Source of the DNA: Cloacibacterium caeni_C
Lineage (GTDB): Bacteria; Bacteroidota; Bacteroidia; Flavobacteriales; Weeksellaceae
Direction of reading: 5' to 3'
NCBI GenBank assembly: GCA_002422665.1
Contig: DITA01000126.1
Coordinates: forward strand, 1-47,940
DNA length: 47,940 nt
The position numbers were made by a program, and so were the translations under genes. Shown piece after piece: positions 8,420 through 15,264 of the stretch. Within the stretch, counting starts at the first letter, position 1. The number at the start of each line of letters is the position of its first letter. The notes under the pieces are model-generated. The model searched no databases. It was given only the letters and a program-made list of their open reading frames with translations, and was not told where the DNA came from.

Positions 8420-9898
8420 TTATTCAGGAATCCAAACGCTTACATTTCCTGCAGGAACAGTGAAATTTCCCCAGCCATTTTCATCAATTTGAACAGTATG
8501 TTCGAATCTTCCTAATGCGTCATAAAAATACTGACCAGCATATTGCGTTCCCATTTCCATAGGTTTTTCGTATTGGTCTTTATTGCTGATGACTACTGCA
8601 CAACCTTTATGTTCGCCATCACCTTCTCGAGTCCAACCGATGCAATTAGCATCTTCGAAATAATCTCTTTGCATTCCGTAAGCATTATTTTTTCTCAATT
8701 TCAAAAGTTCTTCTATTTGGTCTACTTTTTCTATGAAAATTTCGTGTTCATTGCCATCATTGCCATAATCTTTGTAAGTGGCTCCAAATAAATCTGGGTA
8801 AAAAACACAAGGAAAACCTTCTTGTCTTAATAGAATTAATGCATAAGCAATCGGTTTAAACCAAGATTCTACAGGAGCTTCTAAAGCTTGCAAAGGTTGA
8901 GTGTCATGATTATCAACCACCGTAACTGATAAATTGGGTTGAGATTGAACCAAAGTGTTGTCGAAAATAGTTCGCAAATCAAATTCGCTTCCCGATTGTG
9001 AAGCAGTATGCAAATTATGATGCAAAGAAGCATCAAAAAGGCTCATACAACCTTCGGTTTCTTCAATATATTTTTCTAAAAGTGGCAATTCACCGGGAGC
9101 CCAAAATTCTCCTACTGCAAAGAGGTTTCTACCAGTATTGGCTCGTAATAACTGAAGCCATTCTTTATAAAATTCTGGCGATTGATGTTTTACAGCATCT
9201 AAACGAACGCCTTCAAAGCCGACGGTTTCATGATACCATTTTCCCCAATAATTGAGTTCTTCTCTTACATGAGGATTGCGATGTTCGATGTCATTGTACA
9301 TCAAAAAATCGTAATTTCCTTTTTCATCGCTGGTCATTTCTTCCCAACCTTCACCATGTTCGTTAATGATTTGATAAATGAAATCTCCCTCTTCACCTTC
9401 GGCAAAATCAACGCCTGTAAAACAAGTGAAATTCCATTCGAAATCCGAATATTTTTTATTTCTTCCGGGGAAAGTGAATTTAGTGTAACTTTCTATTTCA
9501 AAAGGCTCAGAAATGAAATTTTGTCGATTGTTTGGGTCTACTTTGTACACTTGGAAACGTTCTTTTTCATCACCGCCAGCTTTGTGATTCAGCACAATAT
9601 CTACAATTGCTCCAATTCCTTTTTCTCGGAGCGTATTGATGGCAGAAATATATTGTTCTTTGGTTCCATATTTGGTGGGAATTCCACCTTTTTGGTCAAA
9701 TTCTCCCAAGTCAAATAAATCATAAGGATCATAACCCACAGAAAATCCGCCACCATTAGCTTTGTAAGCAGGTGGTAACCAAACCATAGTAATGCCAAGT
9801 TCTGCTAAATATTCTGCGTTTTGTTGTACTTCTTCCCAAAGTTTTCCATCGCCTTCTGTGTACCAATGGAAATATTGAATCATGGTTCCGTTCATCAT
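8420..9898 (-). CDS. amyA: Cytoplasmic alpha-amylase (GH13, AmyA type)
   Basis: 492 residues with no signal peptide, so cytoplasmic. It aligns along its length with E. coli AmyA: MVWLPPAYKANGGG, GYDPYDLFDLGEFDQKGGIP, DIVLNHKAGGDEK. The catalytic nucleophile is Asp in GVRLDAVKH, the general acid is Glu in AVGEFWAPGEL, and the transition-state Asp is in VDNHDTQPLQALEAP. It hydrolyses alpha-1,4 glucan such as internal glycogen or imported maltodextrin. The gene stands alone with its own TAATTTTG promoter box 17 bp upstream. The symbol is by homology. Confidence 0.94.
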   Translation of the reverse strand: MMNGTMIQYFHWYTEGDGKLWEEVQQNAEYLAELGITMVWLPPAYKANGGGFSVGYDPYDLFDLGEFDQKGGIPTKYGTKEQYISAINTLREKGIGAIVDIVLNHKAGGDEKERFQVYKVDPNNRQNFISEPFEIESYTKFTFPGRNKKYSDFEWNFTCFTGVDFAEGEEGDFIYQIINEHGEGWEEMTSDEKGNYDFLMYNDIEHRNPHVREELNYWGKWYHETVGFEGVRLDAVKHQSPEFYKEWLQLLRANTGRNLFAVGEFWAPGELPLLEKYIEETEGCMSLFDASLHHNLHTASQSGSEFDLRTIFDNTLVQSQPNLSVTVVDNHDTQPLQALEAPVESWFKPIAYALILLRQEGFPCVFYPDLFGATYKDYGNDGNEHEIFIEKVDQIEELLKLRKNNAYGMQRDYFEDANCIGWTREGDGEHKGCAVVISNKDQYEKPMEMGTQYAGQYFYDALGRFEHTVQIDENGWGNFTVPAGNVSVWIPE

Positions 9899-9915
9899 TT
9901 CTTTTTTTGATATTG

Positions 9916-9923
9916 CAAAATTA
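9916..9923 (-). promoter_or_regulatory. -7 box (TAATTTTG) of the amylase gene
   Basis: On the minus strand TAATTTTG is an exact TAnnTTTG match, ending 17 bp before the start codon. Confidence 0.65.
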
Positions 9924-9973
9924 GAACGATGAACCGAAATTAATTTACAGATTTTCAGGGAATTATTTTATAA

Positions 9974-11065
9974 TTATTCTTTTTCGAATTCTTCAAAAGG
10001 AATTTTGAGTTGTACAGAAATTTGTTTTTTCTCTTCTGTGTTGAGGTTAGAAAGCGATAAACCTAACAAACGAATAGCTTTATTATAAGGTCTTAGTTCC
10101 CAAAGTTTCTGAGCAGTTTCGTAGAAATCTTCAGCGTTTTCATAGTAAACTTCTTGTGTTTTGCTTCGGGTGTATTGAGAAAAATCCTTGTATTTTATTT
10201 TTAAGGTCAAAGTTTTGCCCTTAATTTCTCTTTTCGAAAGTCTAGATTCTAGTTCTTCGCTTAGCGATTTTAGTTTTTGGTAAAGTTCTTCATCTTCGTT
10301 GATGTCATCCCAAAAAGTATGTTCTACACCTACACTTTTTTGAATTCGGTGAGGTTTTACTTCTCCATGATGAATTCCGCGTACCACATTGTAATAATAA
10401 ATTCCAGATTTCCCGAAAAGTCTTGCCAGTTCTTCCAGAGATTTTGCCTTCAAATCTTTGCCTTTGAAAATCTGTAAACTGTACATTTTATTGGCAGTAA
10501 CTTTTCCGATTCCGTAAAATTTTTCAATCGGAAGTTCTTCTAAAAAATCTAAAATCTGAGTAGGATGAATGGTTTTTTGTCCGTTTGGTTTATTGATATC
10601 CGAAGCTACTTTGGCCAAAAACTTATTCACCGAAATTCCTGCAGAAGCAGTGAGCCCTGTTTCTTCAAAAATTTTTTGACGAATTTCTCTTGCTATTTCA
10701 TTTGCAGATTCTATATTTTTCTTGTTTTCGGTAACGTCTAAATAGGCTTCGTCAAGAGAAAGCGGTTCTACCAAATCGGTATATTCATGAAAAATTTCTC
10801 TGATTTTTTGCGAAATTTCTTTGTAACGATGAAATCTTGGTTTTACAAAAATCAGATGCGGACATTTTTCTTTGGCAATTTTGCTAGACATGGCAGAACG
10901 AACGCCAAATTTTCGAGCTTCGTAACTTGCTGCGGCAACTACACCTCTATGTTCACCGCCTACTGCAATGGGTTTTCCTTTGAGTTCAGGATTATCGTGC
11001 TGTTCCACAGAAGCGTAAAACGCATCCATATCTACATGTATGATTTTTCTCTGTGGAATTTGCAT
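9974..11065 (-). CDS. dinB: DNA polymerase IV (Y family)
   Basis: A 363-residue error-prone translesion polymerase. The palm motifs are RKIIHVDMDAFYASVEQ with metal Asp residues, IAVGG, and PLSLDEAYLDVT with the catalytic SxDE. The helix-hairpin-helix (LPIEKFYGIGKVTANKM) and the little-finger domain (VGVEHTFWDDI to IRLLGLSLSNL) follow. A TTG six bases further upstream is in frame, but it is part of the promoter's TATCTTTG box and so cannot be translated; ATG at 11065 is chosen. That leaves only three bases between box and start, implying a leaderless mRNA. No LexA-like site is evident. Confidence 0.95.
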   Translation of the reverse strand: MQIPQRKIIHVDMDAFYASVEQHDNPELKGKPIAVGGEHRGVVAAASYEARKFGVRSAMSSKIAKEKCPHLIFVKPRFHRYKEISQKIREIFHEYTDLVEPLSLDEAYLDVTENKKNIESANEIAREIRQKIFEETGLTASAGISVNKFLAKVASDINKPNGQKTIHPTQILDFLEELPIEKFYGIGKVTANKMYSLQIFKGKDLKAKSLEELARLFGKSGIYYYNVVRGIHHGEVKPHRIQKSVGVEHTFWDDINEDEELYQKLKSLSEELESRLSKREIKGKTLTLKIKYKDFSQYTRSKTQEVYYENAEDFYETAQKLWELRPYNKAIRLLGLSLSNLNTEEKKQISVQLKIPFEEFEKE

Positions 11066-11068
11066 ACA

Positions 11069-11076
11069 CAAAGATA
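11069..11076 (-). promoter_or_regulatory. -7 box (TATCTTTG) of dinB
   Basis: Exact TAnnTTTG on the minus strand, three bases before the ATG, so transcription should begin at or within one or two bases of the start codon. Confidence 0.65.
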
Positions 11077-11152
11077 AGGAATTGGGGATTTTAAAAAATT
11101 ATTATAAAAATGAAACCTTAATTGATTCTAAATCCTTTAAGTTTTGAAAGTA

Positions 11153-11857
11153 TTATAAATATTTTAAGAAAGGTTTTACTTTTTCGATTTTTGAAAGATA
11201 GATTTTTTGAGAAAAAATAGATAAAAAACTAACAAACAGTAAAGTAAATGTGATAAAAAGTCCAAATATGAAGTTTTCAAAATTTTGAATGTAGAAAAAG
11301 TCTTTAAACATCTCTGCTACTTTGAATCCATCAACTAAAAATTTAAAATAAAAATAAATTCCTCCAATGCTTAACATAGTGTATTCTTGAATAGAAATGA
11401 TAATATGTTTTGTATATTTTTTTTGAAGGCTAAAATCTTTTTTATGTTTAAAATAATTAATTAAAGGAATGGATAAAACTGAACTAATAATTAATACAAA
11501 AGAATATTTATAAATTTTGAAATTTAATATCAATGACAAGAATATTAGAATTAAAATAATTGAAAAAGTAAAAATCAAGCTTTTCTTTGCCAAAGAGTAA
11601 AAATTGTTTCGGTTGATTGTTCTTAATAATTTGCTTTTATCTAGTAAATCCAAATCTCCATGATAATATGGTTTCAATTCTTTGTCCCAACTTAATTTAG
11701 TTTTCTCAAAAGCTTCCTCAAAACTCAAATTTTCTTCTCTCTGCAAATCTGAAATCTGAGAAATAAAATGGTCATTTACTTCGATGAGAATATCGATTGG
11801 CAGTTTTTTTGAGAGCAGATAATTGCGGATTTCTGTGAGTTGAGAATCTGTAAACAT
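11153..11857 (-). CDS. PadR-linked four-TM membrane protein, copy 2
   Basis: 234 residues. Residues 1-60 are a soluble region (EIRNYLLSKKLPIDILIEVN, DLQREENLSFEEAFEKTKLS), followed by about four hydrophobic segments (SLIFTFSIILILIFLSLIL, FVLIISSVLSIPLINYF, YTMLSIGGIYFYF, FIFGLFITFTLLFVSFLSIF) and a short tail KVKPFLKYL. It is a paralogue of the next gene upstream, with identical end sequences and a diverged middle. One base separates it from the stop of that gene. The setting, PadR regulator plus small membrane proteins, suggests an envelope-stress or transport role; the function is unknown. Confidence 0.85.
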   Translation of the reverse strand: MFTDSQLTEIRNYLLSKKLPIDILIEVNDHFISQISDLQREENLSFEEAFEKTKLSWDKELKPYYHGDLDLLDKSKLLRTINRNNFYSLAKKSLIFTFSIILILIFLSLILNFKIYKYSFVLIISSVLSIPLINYFKHKKDFSLQKKYTKHIIISIQEYTMLSIGGIYFYFKFLVDGFKVAEMFKDFFYIQNFENFIFGLFITFTLLFVSFLSIFSQKIYLSKIEKVKPFLKYL

Positions 11858-12538
11858 TTTATAAATATTTTAAGAAAGGTTTTACTTTTTTCATTGTTTT
11901 TGCAAATTTAAATTGTGCAACTCCCGTATAATTGAAACCAATTACTAAAATGATAAAAACAATAAGTTTAGTAATGGTTTCAAAATCCAGCTTATTTTGA
12001 TATAAATTAGAAATGACTTCATCAAAAGGTTTTATGTATTGTAAACCAAAATATCCTAAAGAAAAGATTAAGAAAATTCGCCAATGATAAACAGAAAATC
12101 TAATTTCCTTAAATTTCTCTTTATAGGCAAAAGAATTGAAAATATAATTATAAACGATAGTTATAACGGGAAAAATGATAAATATGAAAAAATAGGTTCT
12201 TAAATTTTTTACATCATAAAAATTTGATAATATGAAAAATAGAGACAGATGAAAAAACGAAATAACTAAAGAAATTTTTAACACATTATAGTTTTCTATT
12301 TTTCTAATCTTTTTTTCAAAATTTGTGATAGCTCCTTTGTCTTTGTTGGCAAGAACATAAAAAGGAACAGTAGTCTTTAACTCTTCTTTCCAATTTTCTT
12401 TAGTTTTCTCAAAAGCATCTTTAAAACTTAAATTTTCTTCTCTTTGTAAATCATTAATTTGAGAAACAAAATGATCGTTTACTTCTATTAAAATATCAAT
12501 CGGCAGTTTTTTTGAGAGCAGATAATTGCGGATTTCTG
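11153..12538. repeat. Tandem gene duplication with identical ends
   Basis: A 32-bp sequence is identical at 11153-11184 and 11859-11890 (the 3' ends of both genes), and a 37-bp sequence is identical at 11799-11835 and 12502-12538 (the 5' ends). The unit length is about 705 bp. The coding middle between them has diverged to low similarity. Confidence 0.9.
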
Positions 12539-12560
12539 ATTCTTGTTGTTCGGTAATCAT
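11859..12560 (-). CDS. PadR-linked four-TM membrane protein, copy 1
   Basis: 233 residues with the same plan as its downstream paralogue: a soluble N-terminal ~60 residues (EIRNYLLSKKLPIDILIEVN, LSFKDAFEKTKENWKEELK), hydrophobic segments (LVISFFHLSLFFILSNF, TYFFIFIIFPVITIVYNYI, IFLIFSLGYFGL, LIVFIILVIGFNYTGVA) and the tail KVKPFLKYL. It starts 11 bp after the padR stop, so it is the first structural gene of the padR operon. The N-terminal domain probably works as a shared docking or dimerisation region, as inferred from its conservation between copies. No family is recognised. Confidence 0.85.
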   Translation of the reverse strand: MITEQQESEIRNYLLSKKLPIDILIEVNDHFVSQINDLQREENLSFKDAFEKTKENWKEELKTTVPFYVLANKDKGAITNFEKKIRKIENYNVLKISLVISFFHLSLFFILSNFYDVKNLRTYFFIFIIFPVITIVYNYIFNSFAYKEKFKEIRFSVYHWRIFLIFSLGYFGLQYIKPFDEVISNLYQNKLDFETITKLIVFIILVIGFNYTGVAQFKFAKTMKKVKPFLKYL

Positions 12561-12571
12561 GGTTGTTGTTT

Positions 12572-12895
12572 TTAAATATTAAAAATTGCATTCAGATTAA
12601 ATAGGTAAGATTTCATTTCTTCTTCTTGTAAGGCTTGTTGTTTTTTTCCTTTTTCGGTCAGCAAATAATATTTTCTATCTCTACCATTTACTTGTTGCAT
12701 TTCAGAATAAATAACTCCTTCATTTTCTAATTTGTGTAACAAAGGATAAAGTGCACCTTCTGTCATTTCCAATTCACCTTTTGTAAGTTCTTTAGCACGT
12801 TGCGTCAACTGATAACCATACATTTTTACTTCTGAAGCGAGAAGTTTCAGAATAATATTTTGTAAAGTTCCTTTATATAATGCGTTTTTCTTCAT
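12572..12895 (-). CDS. PadR family transcriptional regulator
   Basis: 107 residues with a winged HTH: GTLQNIILKLLASEVKMYGY, QLTQRAKEL, EMTEGALYPLLHKLENEGVI, RDRKYYLLTEKGKKQ. PadR proteins of this short class repress nearby membrane-protein or transporter genes and respond to small ligands or envelope stress. Here it is the first gene of an operon with two duplicated membrane proteins. Two inverted repeats flank its promoter box, which fits autorepression. The ligand is unknown. Confidence 0.93.
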   Translation of the reverse strand: MKKNALYKGTLQNIILKLLASEVKMYGYQLTQRAKELTKGELEMTEGALYPLLHKLENEGVIYSEMQQVNGRDRKYYLLTEKGKKQQALQEEEMKSYLFNLNAIFNI

Positions 12896-12900
12896 ACCTA

Positions 12901-12944
12901 TGTAAATTATGCATTACAAATATATACATAATTTTCTTATGTAT
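12901..12944 (-). promoter_or_regulatory. padR promoter with two flanking inverted repeats (likely PadR operators)
   Basis: The minus-strand -7 box TATATTTG lies at 12917-12924. An inverted repeat TGTAA-N8-TTACA (12901-12918) lies between box and start codon. A second, perfect ATACATAA-N5-TTATGTAT (12924-12944), lies just upstream. Both resemble the ATGT/ACAT half-sites known for PadR proteins. Confidence 0.65.
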
Positions 12945-12970
12945 GAAAGTTTTTTTAAAAACTTAGAAAC

Positions 12971-12997
12971 AAAAAAAACACCTCGAAAATCGAGGTG
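12971..12997 (-). terminator. Minus-strand intrinsic terminator of a small transcription unit
   Basis: On the minus strand CACCTCG-ATTTT-CGAGGTG forms a 7-bp stem followed by eight Ts. No annotated long gene ends here; the only candidate upstream is the 23-codon ORF/RNA at 13020-13110. Confidence 0.85.
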
Positions 12998-13019
12998 CTT
13001 CCTATGAAAAATATTTAGA

Positions 13020-13091
13020 TTAGGTATAGTTATCTTTCCTCTTGAGAAGGAAATAGGCTACTTTAAAGGCAACTAATCTAAACGTATCCAT
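13020..13091 (-). CDS. Candidate 23-residue small protein
   Basis: The ATG at 13091 is preceded by AAGGAAAAAA, an unusually good Shine-Dalgarno-like run for this genome. The product begins MDTFRLVAFKVAYFLLKRK and ends DNYT: one amphipathic/hydrophobic stretch followed by a basic cluster, a typical small membrane-binding peptide. It has its own promoter box and terminator. I do not recognise a family. The alternative is that the codons are incidental to a structured RNA, because the ORF is bracketed by a 10-bp inverted repeat. Confidence 0.5.
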   Translation of the reverse strand: MDTFRLVAFKVAYFLLKRKDNYT

Positions 13092-13114
13092 TTTTTTCCT
13101 TTTTTACTTTGAAA

Positions 13115-13122
13115 CAAAATTA
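13115..13122 (-). promoter_or_regulatory. -7 box (TAATTTTG) of the small RNA/ORF unit
   Basis: Exact TAnnTTTG on the minus strand, 23 bp before the small ORF. Just upstream is an inverted repeat TAATG-CTGC-CATTA (13126-13139) that could be an operator. Confidence 0.6.
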
Positions 13123-13145
13123 GGCTAATGCTGCCATTAAGTCTT

Positions 13146-13177
13146 TATAGAATTTTATAGTAACGTTATAGAATTTT
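13146..13177. repeat. Two 11-bp direct repeats, 21-bp period
   Basis: TATAGAATTTT occurs at 13146-13156 and 13167-13177. The 21-bp spacing is two helical turns. It lies 24-62 bp upstream of the small unit's -7 box. Confidence 0.7.
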
Positions 13178-13179
13178 CA

Positions 13180-13209
13180 TAAAAAAACGCTCCAAAAAAA
13201 TTGAAGCGT
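13180..13209 (-). terminator. Intrinsic terminator of the lpxK-punA operon
   Basis: Minus strand ACGCTTC pairs with GGAGCGT (one G-U) and is followed by seven Ts. Confidence 0.8.
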
Positions 13210-13245
13210 AATATTTTAAAAATTCACTGCGAAGCAAAAATTCAT

Positions 13246-14061
13246 TTATTGATAATTTTTCACCAAGCCTTTTACAATTTTAATCACATTTGGCATTGCT
13301 TTATTAGCCGCTTGTAAAACTTCTTCGTGAGAAACAGTGAAAGCGATTTCTGGTCCGCCAACATCCGTAATGATAGAAATTCCGAAACAATCCATTCCCA
13401 TGTGTTTTGCTACAATCACTTCTGGAACAGTGCTCATTCCTACTGCATCGCCACCAATTGCTCTTACCATTCCGTATTCTGCAGGCGTTTCGAAAGTTGG
13501 ACCTTGAAGTGCAACATAACAACCTTTGTGCACTTTAATTTCTAAATTTTTAGCCGTTTCTTCTGCTACTGCAATCATTTTTCTGTTGTAAGGTTCACTC
13601 ATATCTACGAATCTAGGTCCTAATTCATCAATGTTTTTACCACGAAGCGGATGTTCTGGCATCATATTGATATGGTCTTCGATAATCATAATATCTGCCA
13701 CTCTGAAATTAGGATTTACTCCTCCAGAAGCATTAGAAACGATTAAATTCTGAATTCCCAACAGTTTAAAAACTCTAAAAGGAAAAGTTACTGTTTCCAT
13801 AGAATGACCTTCGTAATAGTGAAATCTGCCACTCATCATCAATACTTTTTTACCTTCTAAAATCCCGTAAATCAATTTTCCACCGTGACCTACTACTGTA
13901 GTTTGCGGGAAATTAGGAATTTCATGATATTCTAAAGTGTGAATGGCCTCTACTTCTTCTTGTAATTTGCCTAAACCAGAACCCAAAACGATGGCGAAAT
14001 CAGGAGTTTCTTGAATAATATTTTGGATGAATTCGGCGGTTTGTTTAATTTTTTCTAACAT
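13246..14061 (-). CDS. punA: Purine nucleoside phosphorylase
   Basis: A 271-residue trimeric (class I) enzyme that splits purine nucleosides with phosphate to base and (deoxy)ribose-1-phosphate. Motifs: phosphate site in VLGSGLGKLQEEVE, GRFHYYEGHSM, NASGGVNPNF, base/ribose site YVALQGPTFETPAEY, and GGDAVGMSTVPEVIVAKHMG. The length is typical. Its start overlaps the lpxK 3' end by 17 bp, so the two genes are translated from one message. Confidence 0.96.
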   Translation of the reverse strand: MLEKIKQTAEFIQNIIQETPDFAIVLGSGLGKLQEEVEAIHTLEYHEIPNFPQTTVVGHGGKLIYGILEGKKVLMMSGRFHYYEGHSMETVTFPFRVFKLLGIQNLIVSNASGGVNPNFRVADIMIIEDHINMMPEHPLRGKNIDELGPRFVDMSEPYNRKMIAVAEETAKNLEIKVHKGCYVALQGPTFETPAEYGMVRAIGGDAVGMSTVPEVIVAKHMGMDCFGISIITDVGGPEIAFTVSHEEVLQAANKAMPNVIKIVKGLVKNYQ

Positions 14062-15076
14062 AATCTTGAATGATTTGATTAAATTCTTCTTCGCGGTCTA
14101 TTTCTACATTAATCGGCCAATAATATAATTTTTCTCTTAAATAATCGAAACCTTTTAAGCGAACATAATCTTTTTCTGTGGTCAAAATCAATTTATATTC
14201 TCCAAGTTTTTCATATTCTTTTTTGATGAGAGAAATATCTTCTGTGGTGAAACTGTGATGATCTTTGAATCGCAAGTGTTTAACATTTGAACTGTATCTT
14301 TTTACTTCTTCCACAAAGGTTTTTGGGTTGGCAATTCCTGTAATCAGGAGTATGTCATAATAACTCATGTTGTTATCTGGAAGTTTCAATTTTGGGTCAA
14401 AACAGAAAATTTCTTCATCATAATTGATGGTCGAGAAGAACACTTTTTGGTAATATCTAGGTTTAATTCTAGAAATATAGAATTGTTTTTTTTCTTCTGT
14501 AATATTTTCTGGACACTTGGTTACTACGATGATGTCAGCACGTTTTGCTCCACGTCTTGATTCTCTAAGATTTCCAGCAGGTAAAACAAAATCTTTAAAA
14601 TACGGGTCATTGTAATCCGTCAAAAGAATATTAAAACCAGGTTTTATTCTACGGTGTTGGTAGCTGTCATCTAATAGAAGTACATCTAAATCCATGTCTT
14701 CGATGATTTTTTTTGCTCCAAAAACGCGGTCTTCACAAACGCCGATGACAAATCTGTTTTTAAATCTTTCAAAGAGTTGCATGGCTTCATCACCCACCAT
14801 TTTAAAATTACTATCGTAATTTACAATACCATAACCTTTGGTTTTTCTTCCATAACCACGAGATAGAACCCCAGTTCTAAAATTTTTAGCAAGATAATCT
14901 GCCAAATACATTACCATAGGCGATTTTCCACTGCCACCTACAGATAAATTTCCTACGCCAATCATAGGGGTTTTAAATTTCGTAGAAGAAAAAATTCCCC
15001 AATCGTACATTCTGTTTCTGAGGGCAGTAACAAAATGATAAACCAAGGAAAAAGGGTAGAGATACCATCTTTTCAT
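14045..15076 (-). CDS. lpxK: Tetraacyldisaccharide 4'-kinase
   Basis: A 343-residue inner-membrane kinase that phosphorylates the lipid A disaccharide at 4'. An N-terminal hydrophobic segment (YLYPFSLVYHFVTALR) is followed by TPMIGVGNLSVGGSGKSP (Walker A), GVLSRGYGRKTKGYG, GDEAMQLFERF, LLLDDSYQHRRI (DDxxQH catalytic motif) and the C-terminal NxxTTEKDYVRL-type motif LILTTEKDYVRLKG. It is the first gene of the lpxK-punA operon, with a TAAATTTG box at 15126-15133. Confidence 0.96.
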   Translation of the reverse strand: MKRWYLYPFSLVYHFVTALRNRMYDWGIFSSTKFKTPMIGVGNLSVGGSGKSPMVMYLADYLAKNFRTGVLSRGYGRKTKGYGIVNYDSNFKMVGDEAMQLFERFKNRFVIGVCEDRVFGAKKIIEDMDLDVLLLDDSYQHRRIKPGFNILLTDYNDPYFKDFVLPAGNLRESRRGAKRADIIVVTKCPENITEEKKQFYISRIKPRYYQKVFFSTINYDEEIFCFDPKLKLPDNNMSYYDILLITGIANPKTFVEEVKRYSSNVKHLRFKDHHSFTTEDISLIKKEYEKLGEYKLILTTEKDYVRLKGFDYLREKLYYWPINVEIDREEEFNQIIQDYVRKN

Positions 15077-15125
15077 GCAATAAATTTTCTTTCTGACGAC
15101 TGAAATTCGTCATTTAATCAAGAGG

Positions 15126-15133
15126 CAAATTTA
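15126..15133 (-). promoter_or_regulatory. -7 box (TAAATTTG) of lpxK-punA
   Basis: Exact TAnnTTTG on the minus strand, 49 bp before the lpxK start. A perfect TGACGA-N7-TCGTCA inverted repeat (15094-15112) lies in the leader. Confidence 0.55.
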
Positions 15134-15238
15134 CGAAATTTTTAAGGATTTTTTGGGACTATTTCATCTACTTATTAACAATGAGAAGTCTTAGCGGTTT
15201 TAAGTTTTAAGAAAAAATTAACTTTCAGCATCTTTTCT

Positions 15239-15246
15239 TATCTTTG
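15239..15246 (+). promoter_or_regulatory. -7 box (TATCTTTG) of yicC
   Basis: Exact TAnnTTTG, ending 18 bp before the ATG at 15265. It overlaps an in-frame TTG at 15244, which excludes that TTG as a start. Confidence 0.65.
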
Positions 15247-15264
15247 TGCTTACATATACACATT

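Larger units (their letters stand above)
12971..13110 (-). ncRNA. Candidate ~140-nt structured small RNA
   Basis: A minus-strand unit with an exact -7 box (TAATTTTG, 13115-13122) and a strong terminator (12971-12997). Inside it, TTTAGATTAG (minus strand, 13082-13073) pairs perfectly over 10 bp with CTAATCTAAA (13023-13014), enclosing a smaller TTTCCT/AGGAAA hairpin. The 23-codon ORF lies almost exactly within the outer stem, so the transcript may be a small mRNA, a regulatory RNA, or both. The start and end are inferred from the box and the T tract. Confidence 0.5.

Noticed and set aside
9230..9718. 162-residue plus-strand ORF
   Set aside because: It is antisense to the well-conserved amylase gene and has no recognisable domain; such shadows are common in low-GC coding sequence.
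11066..11071. Upstream TTG start for dinB
   Set aside because: It is part of the promoter box TATCTTTG on the minus strand.
15244..15264. Upstream TTG start for yicC adding seven residues
   Set aside because: The TTG is part of the exact -7 box TATCTTTG, and homologues start at MxxSMTGFGR.
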